Positions 35,345 through 45,119 of a stretch of DNA of 64,000 bases are shown piece after piece. Under the pieces are notes generated by a model. The model had not been told where the DNA came from, did no database searches, and saw nothing but the letters and a program-made list of their open reading frames with translations. Made by a program: the position numbers and the translations under genes. Within the stretch, counting starts at the first letter, position 1; each line of letters opens with the position of its first letter. The stretch is from Sediminitomix flava (GTDB taxonomy: Bacteria; Bacteroidota; Bacteroidia; Cytophagales; Flammeovirgaceae), in contig NZ_QGDO01000009.1 in assembly GCF_003149185.1 (NCBI RefSeq), positions 124,001-188,000 on the forward strand. The letters are read 5' to 3'.

Positions 35345-36463
35345 CTAGTTATCAATTTCGCAGTCAGGGTGAGAAGCTTTAAATGCTCTTACTTCTTCTT
35401 GACTTACATTTGTATCTCTGATATAGAAAACTGAAAGCTTTGACAACTCTGAAACAGGAGTGATACTCTCAATTGGAGTTCCTGTACAGATGATCGTTTT
35501 CAAGTTTGAATTATCTTTCAAAGGACTGATATCTTCAACATGAGTTTGAGAGAAAGTAACCTCTTCTAATCCTGCGATAGTAGAAAGAGGTCTCAAAGTA
35601 GAAATACCTGTATTCGAAAGGTAAAGTACTTTAAGCTTTTTCAATTCCTCGAAATCTTGGATATCGATAATGTTTTGGTTATTGTTTCCGTTTACATACT
35701 CTAATTGAGTAAGTTTTTTGAGAGGAGCAATGTCTTTCACATTAGTCTCAAAGAACTCTAAACGTCTTAAGCTTTCAAGAGCTACAAGAGGATTTAGGTC
35801 AGAAATATAAGTTTGTGAAATACTTAACTCTTCAAGAGAAAGTAGGTTAGTAACAAAATCCAATGAAGCGAGAGATGTTTCATCTAAAGCAAGGATTTTA
35901 AGTTTTTTCAATTGTCCGATAGATCCAAAGTCTCTAAAGTCTGGACATTGATACAAATCTAATTTTTCGAGATTAGAAGTTTCTCCTAATTCTGTAACAG
36001 ATCTAACAAATGTTTGCCCTAAGTATAATTCTTTAAGTAGTGAGGCATTAGCCAAAGGAGCAATGTTTTCAATCAGTGTACCTGTACAGTTGATAACTTT
36101 TAGGTTTGGAAGTTTTTCGAGTGGTATAATGTTATCGATTGAAGAATATGAACAATCGACTACTTCCAAGTTTTTCAACTGGCTCAATGGTTCAAGGCTT
36201 TGGATATCTCTGAAGTCACCTTCAACAGATAAGCCTGAACAATTGATTTTTTTTAGGTTTACAATCTTCTCAAGGTCTGATGAAGAAACTTCTGAAGAAG
36301 ACAGATCAGCTGCTTCTACAAAAATTTGTTGCCAAGTTGGGCTAAGGTCGTTCCACCAGTTTTGATTGAGTGATTGAGCCTGTGCAGTATGAGAAAAAGT
36401 ACTTGCTAGCAGGAAAAAATAGAGAATTTTAGACTCAATTTTATATAAAAATCTCTTTTTCAT
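35345..36463 (-). CDS. secreted leucine-rich repeat protein
   Basis: The protein has 372 residues with a signal peptide ending near residue 29 (TAQAQS), then about 12 leucine-rich repeats of 21-23 residues from residue 60 to 350, each with LKxLxxLxLxxTxIxxLxPL spacing (for example LKVLYLSNTGISTLRPLS). This is the SDS22/internalin-like LRR_4 type. There is no anchor visible. LRR solenoids mediate protein binding; its target is unknown. It is monocistronic with a strong terminator. Confidence 0.8.
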   Translation of the reverse strand: MKKRFLYKIESKILYFFLLASTFSHTAQAQSLNQNWWNDLSPTWQQIFVEAADLSSSEVSSSDLEKIVNLKKINCSGLSVEGDFRDIQSLEPLSQLKNLEVVDCSYSSIDNIIPLEKLPNLKVINCTGTLIENIAPLANASLLKELYLGQTFVRSVTELGETSNLEKLDLYQCPDFRDFGSIGQLKKLKILALDETSLASLDFVTNLLSLEELSISQTYISDLNPLVALESLRRLEFFETNVKDIAPLKKLTQLEYVNGNNNQNIIDIQDFEELKKLKVLYLSNTGISTLRPLSTIAGLEEVTFSQTHVEDISPLKDNSNLKTIICTGTPIESITPVSELSKLSVFYIRDTNVSQEEVRAFKASHPDCEIDN

Positions 36464-36616
36464 AGGTCTTAGTTTTTAGCAAGAAGTATTTTAAATAATC
36501 GTCCGACTATCATTTTACTTGCAAGTATGCAATAATTGATTTAAAACAGGTAGATTTGTTCACTACCTGAAATCTTTTTTAACAAGAACCAATCCAAACT
36601 ATATTGATTTTAGATT

Positions 36617-39187
36617 ATGTTTCTCTCAAAATATACGAATCTTCTTTTTATTCTATTTTTGGTCTTCATTGGCTGTAAAAGTTCTCAGCCGAGTGCAATA
36701 GAGTCTACAGAGCAGTTTAATGATTCTACGACCACACAGATATTGGTATTGCCAGAGGAGCCTATGCAAGCTGAGCCTATTTGGGCATCTAAAAAAGGAG
36801 TTTACCGTCCTGAGCGTACTAAATATTTTGATTTGAAGCATCAGCTTCTGGATATCCGTTTTGATTGGGAAAAACAACATGTTTTAGGGAAAACAACACT
36901 TACGTTATCACCTTATTTTTACCCACAAGAGCGTGTAGTGCTGAATGCTAAAGGATTCGATTTTCATGAAGTAGCATTATTGGATGGAAAAAAAAGAATA
37001 CCTCTAAAGTATGAATATGATCAAGAGTTGGTCGAAATCTTTTTGGATAGACCTTATACAAGAAAAGATCAGCTAAGGCTATTTATATCGTATACAGCAA
37101 AGCCAAATGAAAGAATTTTAGGAGGTAGTAATGCAATCCTTTCTGATAAGGGGCTGTATTTTATAAATCCACTGAATAAAGAAGAAGGCAAGCCACAACA
37201 AATTTGGACACAAGGAGAAACGGAGGCTAGTTCTTGTTGGTTTCCAACCTTAGATGCTCCAAATACCAAAATGACGCAAGAGGTCTATATTACTGTTCAA
37301 GATCATTTTAAGACACTTTCTAATGGTGCGCTGATTTCACAAAAGAAAAATAAGGATGGTACACGTACTGATTATTGGAAACAGGATTTAGTACATGCTC
37401 CATACTTGACTATGCTAGCAGTAGGGGAGTTTGAAGTAATTAAAGAGTCTTGGAATGGAATTCCTGTAGAATATTATGTAGAAGCGCCCTATAAGGATTT
37501 TGCGAAAGGTACTTTCGGACACACACCTGAAATGCTGACGTTTTATTCAGAGCTTTTTGATTATCCTTATCCTTGGGCAAAATATAGTCAGATTGTAGTC
37601 AGAGACTTTGTTTCTGGAGCGATGGAAAATACCACTGCTACAGTTCATATGGAGGATTTACAACAGGATAGCCGAGGGCAATTAGATCAAGATTGGGATT
37701 TCTTGATTGCACATGAACTTATCCATCATTGGTTTGGAAACTTAGTAACCTGTGAGTCTTGGGCAAACCTACCACTCAATGAGTCCTTTGCTAATTATGG
37801 AGAATACCTTTGGAGGGAACATAAGTATGGAAAAACAGAAGCAGACTTTGCACTTGAAGACGAATGGTTACTTTATCTGAATGAGTCGGAAAGCAAGCAA
37901 GAGCCGTTGGTTCGTTACAATTATCTGGATAAAGAAGATATGTTTGATAGTCACTCTTATGCAAAAGGAGGAGTGATCTTGAATTACCTCAGATATATCA
38001 TTGGTGATGAAGCCTTTTTCTTGTCAGTCCATAATTATCTAAAAGATAGAGCATTCAAAACAGCTGAAATTCATCATCTCAGAATGGCGATTGAAGAAAC
38101 CATAGGAGAGGATATGAATTGGTTTTTCAACCAATGGGTAATGAATGCTGGGCATCCTTACCTAATCGTTGAAGATAAATTTGAGAACGGAACTTACACA
38201 ATTGGAATCACTCAACAGCAAGATACTTTATATACGCCTTTATATAGACTACCAACAGAGGTAGGGTTTTATGATGGAGAAAATTGGGTAAATCATGATT
38301 TAGAAATTGATGGTTACTATACTGAATATTCTTTTCAGTTGGACACAATGCCTAAGCTGACTTTGTTTGACCCTTACAAAACAATACCAGCAGTAATTGA
38401 GCATAATAAAGATTCTGTAGCTTGGTTGAGACAATTTGAAAAAGCACCTCATATAGTTCATCGAATTGATGCACTCACGCATTTACTTCCGCTACTGAAT
38501 GAATCAGAAGTGGCAAGAGTATTATTAGATGCTATGGATGATCCGTTTTGGGGAGTTCGAGAAGGAGTCGCCGAAATTATGGTATACTACAATGGAGAGT
38601 ACGAGACAGAGCTAAAGGAAAAGTTGACCTCATTGGTATTAAATGACCCAAAGTCATATGTGAGAGCAGCAGCACTAAATACGGTATATGAAATCAGTGA
38701 AAATTTTCCATTAGAATTAACTGAAAAGGCTTTACAAGATTCATCTTATTTGGTGGCTACGACAGCTCTTTATGCCTATGCACAATCAGGTGCAGAAGAT
38801 ATTTTAGAAAAGGCTGCGGAATTTAGGGATAGCAAAAACATAAATGCCATCTTCATTTTAGCAGATTTGTATGGGACACTCAATGTTCCCAATCAATTGG
38901 ATTGGTATTTAAGCAAGAGAAGTCAATTAAGTACATCTTATAAAGGGGCTTATTATAATTATTTAGGTGCTTATGTACTTAATCAGCCATTGGAAGAACA
39001 AGCTAGAGCAGCTGACTATTTATTGGAGGAGGCAAGGACACATCCAATTGCCGCAATTAGATCTTCAGCATATTTTAGTTTAGGTCTTTTGATTGAAGAT
39101 CCAGAGATTAGAAGCCGTGTAGCAGAAGTTGCCAAATCTGAAAAAGACCCAACAGTCTTAGAGACAATTGAGCTTATTGGATTATAA
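36617..39187 (+). CDS. M1 family aminopeptidase (lipoprotein)
   Basis: The protein has 856 residues. A lipoprotein signal ends in FIGC (Cys20). The M1 peptidase domain has the GAMEN substrate motif and the zinc site HExxH-x18-E: His366, Glu367, His370 and Glu389, the last in NESFANY. The C-terminal third (from about 600) consists of HEAT-like helical repeats (LKEKLTSLVLNDPKSYVRAA). It should remove N-terminal amino acids from peptides in the periplasm or at the cell surface. It lies alone on the plus strand. Confidence 0.9.
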   Translation: MFLSKYTNLLFILFLVFIGCKSSQPSAIESTEQFNDSTTTQILVLPEEPMQAEPIWASKKGVYRPERTKYFDLKHQLLDIRFDWEKQHVLGKTTLTLSPYFYPQERVVLNAKGFDFHEVALLDGKKRIPLKYEYDQELVEIFLDRPYTRKDQLRLFISYTAKPNERILGGSNAILSDKGLYFINPLNKEEGKPQQIWTQGETEASSCWFPTLDAPNTKMTQEVYITVQDHFKTLSNGALISQKKNKDGTRTDYWKQDLVHAPYLTMLAVGEFEVIKESWNGIPVEYYVEAPYKDFAKGTFGHTPEMLTFYSELFDYPYPWAKYSQIVVRDFVSGAMENTTATVHMEDLQQDSRGQLDQDWDFLIAHELIHHWFGNLVTCESWANLPLNESFANYGEYLWREHKYGKTEADFALEDEWLLYLNESESKQEPLVRYNYLDKEDMFDSHSYAKGGVILNYLRYIIGDEAFFLSVHNYLKDRAFKTAEIHHLRMAIEETIGEDMNWFFNQWVMNAGHPYLIVEDKFENGTYTIGITQQQDTLYTPLYRLPTEVGFYDGENWVNHDLEIDGYYTEYSFQLDTMPKLTLFDPYKTIPAVIEHNKDSVAWLRQFEKAPHIVHRIDALTHLLPLLNESEVARVLLDAMDDPFWGVREGVAEIMVYYNGEYETELKEKLTSLVLNDPKSYVRAAALNTVYEISENFPLELTEKALQDSSYLVATTALYAYAQSGAEDILEKAAEFRDSKNINAIFILADLYGTLNVPNQLDWYLSKRSQLSTSYKGAYYNYLGAYVLNQPLEEQARAADYLLEEARTHPIAAIRSSAYFSLGLLIEDPEIRSRVAEVAKSEKDPTVLETIELIGL

Positions 39188-39352
39188 AAGTGGTATAGAT
39201 AAAGCTTTAATTCTTAATAGATTTGGGCTAAAGCAAAGAGTCTTTAATTATTTTCCAATTTTTATAGATATTGCAATATCTTTTTAAGTTCATTTTAGTT
39301 TATGTTTTGTAGATGAAACAAAACTAAGATAAAAACAAACGAATAATAGATC

Positions 39353-40174
39353 ATGGCGGAAGAGACAGAGATGGGTTTTTTAGACCATTTGGAAGAGTTG
39401 AGATGGCATATTATGAGAGCGGTGTTCTCTATTGGAATCTTCGCAATCATTGCTTTTGTAAATGGTTCATTCATTTTCAAACATATAATTTTAGCCCCAG
39501 GACGTGTAGATTTTATTACGTATAAAATGCTTTGCCAATTATCAAATGCAATTGGCTCAGATATCTTGTGTATAGAATCCTTGCCCTTTACAATTCAAAA
39601 TAGGGCGATGACAGGTCAGTTTTCGATGCACATTATGGCCTCGGCTATCATAGGTTTAGTCTTTGCCTTTCCTTATGCCTTTTGGGAAATTTGGAGGTTT
39701 GTTCGTCCAGGTTTGCACCGTCATGAGCAGAAGGCTACAAGAGGCGCAACTTTCTTCGTGACAGTTCTTTTTATGATGGGAGTCTCTTTCGGATATTTTA
39801 TTGTAAGTCCGCTAGCAATCAATTTCTTGACAAACTATCAGATTGATGCGAGTATCTTGAATGAGATTGATCTTACGTCTTATGTCTCGACTTTAGCGAT
39901 GATCGTGTTGGCCTGTGGTGTATTATTCCAATTACCAATTGTCGTATTTTTCTTAGCTAAGGCTGGTTTGGTGACGCCATCATTTATGCGTACTTATCGC
40001 AAGCATGCATTGGTTATGATTTTGGTGATTTCAGCAATTATTACGCCTCCAGACCCAGTGACACAGATGTTTGTAGCATTGCCAATTACCATCTTATACG
40101 AATTTAGTATCCGTTTGTGTGCTAGAGTTCATAAGAAGATGTTGAAAGAAAAAGAATTGATTTTGGGTAGCTAA
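39353..40174 (+). CDS. tatC: Sec-independent translocase subunit TatC
   Basis: The protein has 273 residues with six transmembrane helices and the N-terminal family signature FLDHLEELRWHI, which contains the conserved Glu that contacts the twin-Arg signal. It recognises folded twin-arginine substrates with TatA/TatB. No tatA is adjacent. A terminator follows at 40196-40230. Confidence 0.92.
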   Translation: MAEETEMGFLDHLEELRWHIMRAVFSIGIFAIIAFVNGSFIFKHIILAPGRVDFITYKMLCQLSNAIGSDILCIESLPFTIQNRAMTGQFSMHIMASAIIGLVFAFPYAFWEIWRFVRPGLHRHEQKATRGATFFVTVLFMMGVSFGYFIVSPLAINFLTNYQIDASILNEIDLTSYVSTLAMIVLACGVLFQLPIVVFFLAKAGLVTPSFMRTYRKHALVMILVISAIITPPDPVTQMFVALPITILYEFSIRLCARVHKKMLKEKELILGS

Positions 40175-40195
40175 ACACTATCTTTTAGATATAGA

Positions 40196-40230
40196 AAAAC
40201 GGTCTGAACTTTAGAAGTACAGACCGTTTT
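40196..40230. terminator. bidirectional terminator between tatC and a converging gene
   Basis: An 11-bp stem AAAACGGTCTG / CAGACCGTTTT followed by TTATTT; it lies between tatC and the minus-strand flavoprotein gene. Confidence 0.8.
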
Positions 40231-40258
40231 TTATTTATGCTAAAGTTAAAATCTAGTT

Positions 40259-41473
40259 CTAATTCAATTTCCCCGCTATAAAACCTGTCGTCCAAGCTGC
40301 TTGGAAATTGTAACCACCCGTAATTGCATCAATATCCAATACTTCACCGGCAAAATACAGATTCGGACACTTTCTACTTTGCATACTGTTGAAGTCAACA
40401 TCGGCGAGGCTCACGCCTCCACAAGTCACAAATTCTTCTTTGAAAGTAGTTTTCCCTCTGACTTGGTAAATGTCGTTGGTGAAAATATTTACAAGTTTGT
40501 TTACTCCTTTTTTTCCTAATTCACCCCAACGTTTGTCTTGTGGCAAATCGCACTTTTCAAGCATATAAAACCACAATCTTTCGGGTAGAGAGAAAGGCTT
40601 AATATTCGCCAAAATCTTTTTTGGGTTTGCTTCAATTATGGAATATAATTGATTGGCAACAGTTTCATTGTTGATCTCATTTACCCAATTGACCTGAGCC
40701 TTGAATTCATAATTCTGTTCACTCAAAGTTCGGGCACCAAAAGCAGAAGCTTTCAAAACGGCAGGGCCACTCATACCCCAGTGCGTGACAAGTAATGGAC
40801 CTTGCGATTTGTATTTCATTCCTTGAATACTCACTTGAGCGTTCTCAACTACAACTCCCATCAGTTTTGTAATAGACTCATTGGGCATATTGAAAGTAAA
40901 AAGTGATGGAACAGGGGCTTCAATCTGATGATCTAAAGTTTCTAACCACTCCAAGCCTTTTCGTTTTGGAGAACCACCAGTGGTGACAATCACTTTATCA
41001 AAAAGTTCTGGGCCATGATCTGCTCCAATAAATTCCAATTGAAGTTGTTCGCCAATAGTTTTGATACTTTTAACTCCTTTTCCCGATTGCAAATTGACAC
41101 GAAGACGTCGGGCTTCACGCATAAAGCAATCAATAATCACTTGTGAGTCTTGTGCTTGAGGAAATACACAATTATCTTCTTGAATGACCAAAGGCACTCC
41201 ACGACTTTCAAACCATTCCATTGTATGTTTGGTATTGAAAACTTTGAAGGCTTTTTTCAGTCTTTTTTCACCTCTTGGGTAAGCCTTTGAAAGTTCACTG
41301 ATCGAGGTACAGCCATTAGTTACGTTGCAACGTCCTCCTCCAGAGATTTTTACCTTGGAAAGAAACTTATTCGATTTCTCAAAAATGCTGACTTTAGCAT
41401 CTGGATGATTTTCTTTGGCTGCAATGGCCGAAAAAAATCCTGCGGCTCCACCTCCAATTACTGCAACTTTCAT
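40259..41473 (-). CDS. HI0933/BaiN-family NAD(P)/FAD-dependent flavoprotein
   Basis: The protein has 404 residues. It starts with the dinucleotide-binding GGGAAGFFSAIAA motif (residues 7-19), followed by SGGGRCNVTNG (about 45-55), a hallmark of the HI0933/YhiN/BaiN group, and ends with the FAD-binding GEVLDIDAITGGYNFQAAW. The family is often annotated as a putative flavoprotein oxidoreductase; its substrate is not known. It converges on tatC and diverges from recF. Confidence 0.85.
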   Translation of the reverse strand: MKVAVIGGGAAGFFSAIAAKENHPDAKVSIFEKSNKFLSKVKISGGGRCNVTNGCTSISELSKAYPRGEKRLKKAFKVFNTKHTMEWFESRGVPLVIQEDNCVFPQAQDSQVIIDCFMREARRLRVNLQSGKGVKSIKTIGEQLQLEFIGADHGPELFDKVIVTTGGSPKRKGLEWLETLDHQIEAPVPSLFTFNMPNESITKLMGVVVENAQVSIQGMKYKSQGPLLVTHWGMSGPAVLKASAFGARTLSEQNYEFKAQVNWVNEINNETVANQLYSIIEANPKKILANIKPFSLPERLWFYMLEKCDLPQDKRWGELGKKGVNKLVNIFTNDIYQVRGKTTFKEEFVTCGGVSLADVDFNSMQSRKCPNLYFAGEVLDIDAITGGYNFQAAWTTGFIAGKLN

Positions 41474-41703
41474 AGCTTGAAATTTCCTTCTAATATTCTA
41501 CTTTTTCCCGATCTCCTACGAAATCAGTTTGCAAATAACACCATTAATAGTCATAAACTCAAAGTACTATCGCTTTTAGATGTTAAGCTCCAAGGTGGAG
41601 GAGTTAAATCGAATCGTGGAAATTTGATATGAAAAGAATTCGCATTCACGTCTTTTTCTGCATCTTTGTATTTTATAAGGATGGGATTTTCAAAAGGGAA
41701 TTT

Positions 41704-42807
41704 ATGTATTTGCAACAGCTGAGCTTGCTTCAATTTAAAAATTACGAAGAAGCCAAATTCGATTTCTGTGAGGGTATCAATTGCCTTGTCGGAGAGAATG
41801 GCTGTGGTAAAACAAATTTGCTAGATGCCATCCATTACCTCTCGATGACTCGGAGTGCGTTCAACCCAATTGAACAGCAGAACGTAAAACACGGACAAGA
41901 CCATTATATGATTTTGGGGATGTTTGAAAAGAACAACTCTAAGTACAAGGTCAACTGTGGGTATTTTCAGCAGAAAAAAAGTTTCAGAGTCAATAAAGTA
42001 GAATACGATCGTCTGAGCGAACACATTGGCGTTTTTCCTTCGGTGCTGATCGCGCCCAATGATACGGATTTAGTGAGGGAAGGAAGCGAAGTTCGCCGAA
42101 AGTTCTTCGATAGCATGATTTCTCAGACAGATAGAGGGTATATGCAGCAGTTGATTCAGTACAATCATGTATTGAAGCAACGCAATAGCTTACTCCGGAT
42201 GTATGAAGGCAGAAGAGTTGACCCAATCGTACTTCAAGTATATGATGGGCAATTATTGAAGCTTGCAAAATCCATACATCAGAAACGTAGTGAGTTTTGT
42301 GCACATTTCTTTGAGCTTTTTATCGGAAACTATAATCAGTTAAGTAATCAGAAAGAAGCCGTACAGATTCAGTACCGATCAGAGGTTGGAGAAGAAGATT
42401 ACGAAGAACGATTTACAGAGGCTTTTGAGAAAGATCGGGTATTGCTCCGTACCACTAAAGGGATTCATAGGGATGATTATGTTTTTAAAATAGATAATTA
42501 TGCACTTAAAAAATATGGTTCTCAAGGCCAGCAGAAGTCTTTTGTGATCAGTTTGAAACTTGCACAATTTGATATTGTCTATCGTTATACGAGTAGTAAG
42601 CCTTTATTACTTCTCGATGATATTTTCGATAAACTAGATGATTTCCGAATCAAGCAGCTTCTAGAAATGGTAGCTACAAATAAGTTTGGACAGATTTTTA
42701 TCACTGATGCAAGGCCCGAACGAAGTCGGAAATTACTTGAAGATGTTGAAAGTGAAGTGCAGTTTACGGATGTAAGTAGGTTTCGCCCAATGAGAAAAGA
42801 GGATTAA
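41704..42807 (+). CDS. recF: DNA replication and repair protein RecF
   Basis: The protein has 367 residues from the ATG at 41704, the normal RecF length and a normal start (MYLQQLSLLQFKNYEEA); an in-frame ATG at 41629 would add 25 residues unlike any RecF. Walker A GENGCGKTN begins at residue 30, the signature GSQGQQKSFVISLKLAQ and the Walker B LLLLDDIFDKLD are present. It loads RecA at gapped DNA with RecO and RecR. The next gene encodes a DUF721 protein; the two are probably one operon. Confidence 0.94.
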   Translation: MYLQQLSLLQFKNYEEAKFDFCEGINCLVGENGCGKTNLLDAIHYLSMTRSAFNPIEQQNVKHGQDHYMILGMFEKNNSKYKVNCGYFQQKKSFRVNKVEYDRLSEHIGVFPSVLIAPNDTDLVREGSEVRRKFFDSMISQTDRGYMQQLIQYNHVLKQRNSLLRMYEGRRVDPIVLQVYDGQLLKLAKSIHQKRSEFCAHFFELFIGNYNQLSNQKEAVQIQYRSEVGEEDYEERFTEAFEKDRVLLRTTKGIHRDDYVFKIDNYALKKYGSQGQQKSFVISLKLAQFDIVYRYTSSKPLLLLDDIFDKLDDFRIKQLLEMVATNKFGQIFITDARPERSRKLLEDVESEVQFTDVSRFRPMRKED

Positions 42808-42853
42808 TTTATATAGAAGTGCAGAAATAGCGCTAACCTAAAAAAGAGATTTT

Positions 42854-43195
42854 ATGTCGAATGATGGAAAAGTGAAGTACCGTTACCGTCAGTACAATGT
42901 TCCTCCAAAAAAACATGAAACGGTAAGTATAAAAAAGACCATGCAAAACATCATGAAGTCTTATCAGATGGAGGCACGTTATAATAATGCGATGGTAACC
43001 AAACTGTGGGCAAATATCACAGGGGCATCTATAGCAAGCCGTACACAACGTGTTTTTATAAAGAAAAAGGTACTTTATGTAGAATTGAATTCTGCACCAC
43101 TTCGTCAAGAATTAAATATGAAAAGAGATAGACTTGTACAGCTCGTAAATCAGCATATGGAGGCAAATGCTGTAGAGGAAGTGAAATTTATCTAA
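42854..43195 (+). CDS. DUF721 / DciA-like protein
   Basis: The protein has 113 residues with the DUF721 core: MVTKLWANITGASIASRT, a VFIKKKVLYVELNSAPLRQEL strand-helix and a basic N-terminus. DciA, a member of this family, loads the replicative helicase in bacteria that lack DnaC. The N-terminal 40 residues are Lys/Tyr-rich. It follows recF by 46 bases, a frequent pairing that supports a role in replication or repair. Function is by family. Confidence 0.83.
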   Translation: MSNDGKVKYRYRQYNVPPKKHETVSIKKTMQNIMKSYQMEARYNNAMVTKLWANITGASIASRTQRVFIKKKVLYVELNSAPLRQELNMKRDRLVQLVNQHMEANAVEEVKFI

Positions 43196-43390
43196 TAATA
43201 AGTTCAACTTGATTAAGAAATATTCTCAAGTAGTAAGTGTAATTTTACAGATAGTATTGTTCACTTTAAAGAGTAATACAATTTAAGTATAGAGGAAGAA
43301 GGAATGAATCTGACTCTTCGGAACTTTTTCAATATTAAGAGCTCCGAGTAGTATTTTGTATATTCCGAATAGAGTCAAAAAGATAGCATT

Positions 43391-44467
43391 ATGGAAAACA
43401 ATTATGTGGTGATCATGGCGGGAGGAGTCGGAAGTAGATTCTGGCCTTTTAGTCGTCAAAATTTCCCGAAGCAGTTTCAAGATATCTTAGGAACAGGGCG
43501 TTCGATGATTCAACAAACCGTCGATCGTTTTGAAGGTATTTGCCCAAAGGAAAATGTGTATGTAGTCACCAATGAATCTTACTACGACCTAATTAAAGAA
43601 CATTTACCTTTCATTGCTGACCATCAAATACTGTTAGAGCCTGCTCGAAAAAATACAGCTCCATGTATCGCTTATGCTTGTTACAAGATTTATGCTGATA
43701 ACCCAGATGCAAATATCTTAGTAGCTCCGTCAGATCATGTAATTATGAATATGCAGGAGTTCCAACGTGTATGTAAAGTTGTGTTGGATAGTGCCGAGCA
43801 TACTGATTCTTTAATCACTTTAGGAATTAAACCTTCACGTCCTGATACAGGTTACGGGTACATTCAAGCTGAGCTTGATGGCTCACAGGGTGATCTGTTT
43901 AAAGTGAAAAACTTTACAGAAAAACCAAACTTAGAGAAAGCGGAGCAATTCTTAGCAAGTGGGGACTATTTGTGGAATGCAGGGATTTTTATTTGGAAGG
44001 CAGCTACAATTATCTCACAATTTGAGCAACATCTTCCAGAAGTTGCAGCTTTATTCCAAAAGGTAATGCCTTATTATCATACAGATGAAGAGGCAAAATA
44101 TATCCATGAAATCTATCCACAATGTCCAGACATTTCGATCGACTATGGTATCATGGAGCATGCCGAAAGTGTTTATGTGATGCCTTCAGATTTTGGGTGG
44201 TCTGATCTTGGAACTTGGAAGTCTCTTTTCGAGTTAGCAGATAAGGATGAAGATACGAATGTACTCCAAGGTGATGTAGTTACTTATGAAACTAAGAACA
44301 GTATCATCAAGACTCCGAAAGAGCGTTTAGTTATTGTTCAAGGATTGGAGAATTATATAGTTGCTGAAAAAGACGATGTGTTAATCATTTGTCAGAAAGA
44401 TCAAGAGCAACGTATCAAAGAGTTCGTTAAAAATATAAGCGAAACCAGAGGCGACAAATACAATTAA
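43391..44467 (+). CDS. manC: mannose-1-phosphate guanylyltransferase
   Basis: The protein has 358 residues. The nucleotidyltransferase signature MAGGVGSRFWPFSRQNFPKQF starts at residue 9, followed by EPARKNTAPCIAYA and VAPSDHVI, GYGYIQ and FTEKPNLEKAEQFL. It lacks the C-terminal isomerase domain of bifunctional ManC. It makes GDP-mannose for polysaccharides or protein glycans. No capsule genes are adjacent, and it is separated from the wza-wzc module by 30 kb. A terminator follows. Confidence 0.92.
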   Translation: MENNYVVIMAGGVGSRFWPFSRQNFPKQFQDILGTGRSMIQQTVDRFEGICPKENVYVVTNESYYDLIKEHLPFIADHQILLEPARKNTAPCIAYACYKIYADNPDANILVAPSDHVIMNMQEFQRVCKVVLDSAEHTDSLITLGIKPSRPDTGYGYIQAELDGSQGDLFKVKNFTEKPNLEKAEQFLASGDYLWNAGIFIWKAATIISQFEQHLPEVAALFQKVMPYYHTDEEAKYIHEIYPQCPDISIDYGIMEHAESVYVMPSDFGWSDLGTWKSLFELADKDEDTNVLQGDVVTYETKNSIIKTPKERLVIVQGLENYIVAEKDDVLIICQKDQEQRIKEFVKNISETRGDKYN

Positions 44468-44491
44468 TTGGACATATTTGTTTTTGTGTTG

Positions 44492-44526
44492 ACCCGACAG
44501 TCTTTCGAGATTTGTCGGGTTTTTCT
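44492..44526 (+). terminator. terminator after manC
   Basis: An 8-bp stem ACCCGACA / TGTCGGGT with a 13-base loop followed by TTTTTCTTTTT, 25 bases after the manC stop. Confidence 0.78.
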
Positions 44527-44895
44527 TTTTATAAATCTTAATGTTCAGATTGGTGAAATTTCTCTTTGCTTTTTCACTACATCAATCCTATCATTTATGG
44601 ATACGTTAATATCCGTTAGCTGAAAATTTTATAATGAATAAATATTCACCTAAGCGGGAGCGTATGTTATCACTAATTCCTCTTGTACTATTCAAAGTTG
44701 CTAAAACACCTACTTAGAACTGTTTTTTCGCAGTTTCAAATCTCTTAATAACTTTAAATATTTTTAGAGTAAAATTGAAAATATCGTAAATAGTGTAGCT
44801 AATACATTTAAATATTTCAAAAATTAATATTTCCTAACAATTTGTTTTCAAAGAAATAAGTGTTTTCTTAGTAAAATATTAATACTATTTCTGAG

Positions 44896-44903
44896 TATAT
44901 TTG
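44896..44903 (+). promoter_or_regulatory. candidate -7 box upstream of the pnt operon
   Basis: TATATTTG is a full match to TAnnTTTG. A start about 7 bases downstream would make a leader of about 210 bases before pntAA, with a terminator-like hairpin in it. No -33 match was seen. Confidence 0.45.
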
Positions 44904-44989
44904 AAGGTTGACAGAAGATTCTGTAAACCAAAGGTTAGAGCATATAATACATTTCAGATTAACAAACTGACATTAAAATACTCTCTCTA

Positions 44990-45010
44990 GGACTCTATGA
45001 GTCCGTTTTT
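44990..45010 (+). terminator. terminator-like hairpin in the pnt leader
   Basis: A 6-bp stem GGACTC / GAGTCC with a 3-base loop is followed by GTTTTTT, 110 bases before the pntAA start. It could be an attenuator, or the end of a roughly 100-base small RNA. Confidence 0.5.
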
Positions 45011-45119
45011 TGGCGTGTCTAAACACTACTAAATGCCTTGCCTTGTTGCATAGGCCTTAAATATTACGCTTTGAGAAGTATTCATTGGATACTGAAATTC
45101 ATTTAATACAAAGTGCATC

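Larger units (their letters stand above)
44527..45119 (+). other. long AT-rich intergenic region before the transhydrogenase operon
   Basis: This 593-base stretch has no credible reading frame. It holds two copies of TTTAAATATTT (44753-44763 and 44807-44817), a TATATTTG promoter match at 44896-44903 and a hairpin with T-run at 44990-45010, all pointing at pntAA. The distance between the promoter match and the ATG is over 210 bases, so a structured leader is likely. Confidence 0.5.

Noticed and set aside
41629-41703. Extended RecF start at 41629
   Set aside because: The added 25 residues are unlike any RecF N-terminus, and the ATG at 41704 gives the normal start.
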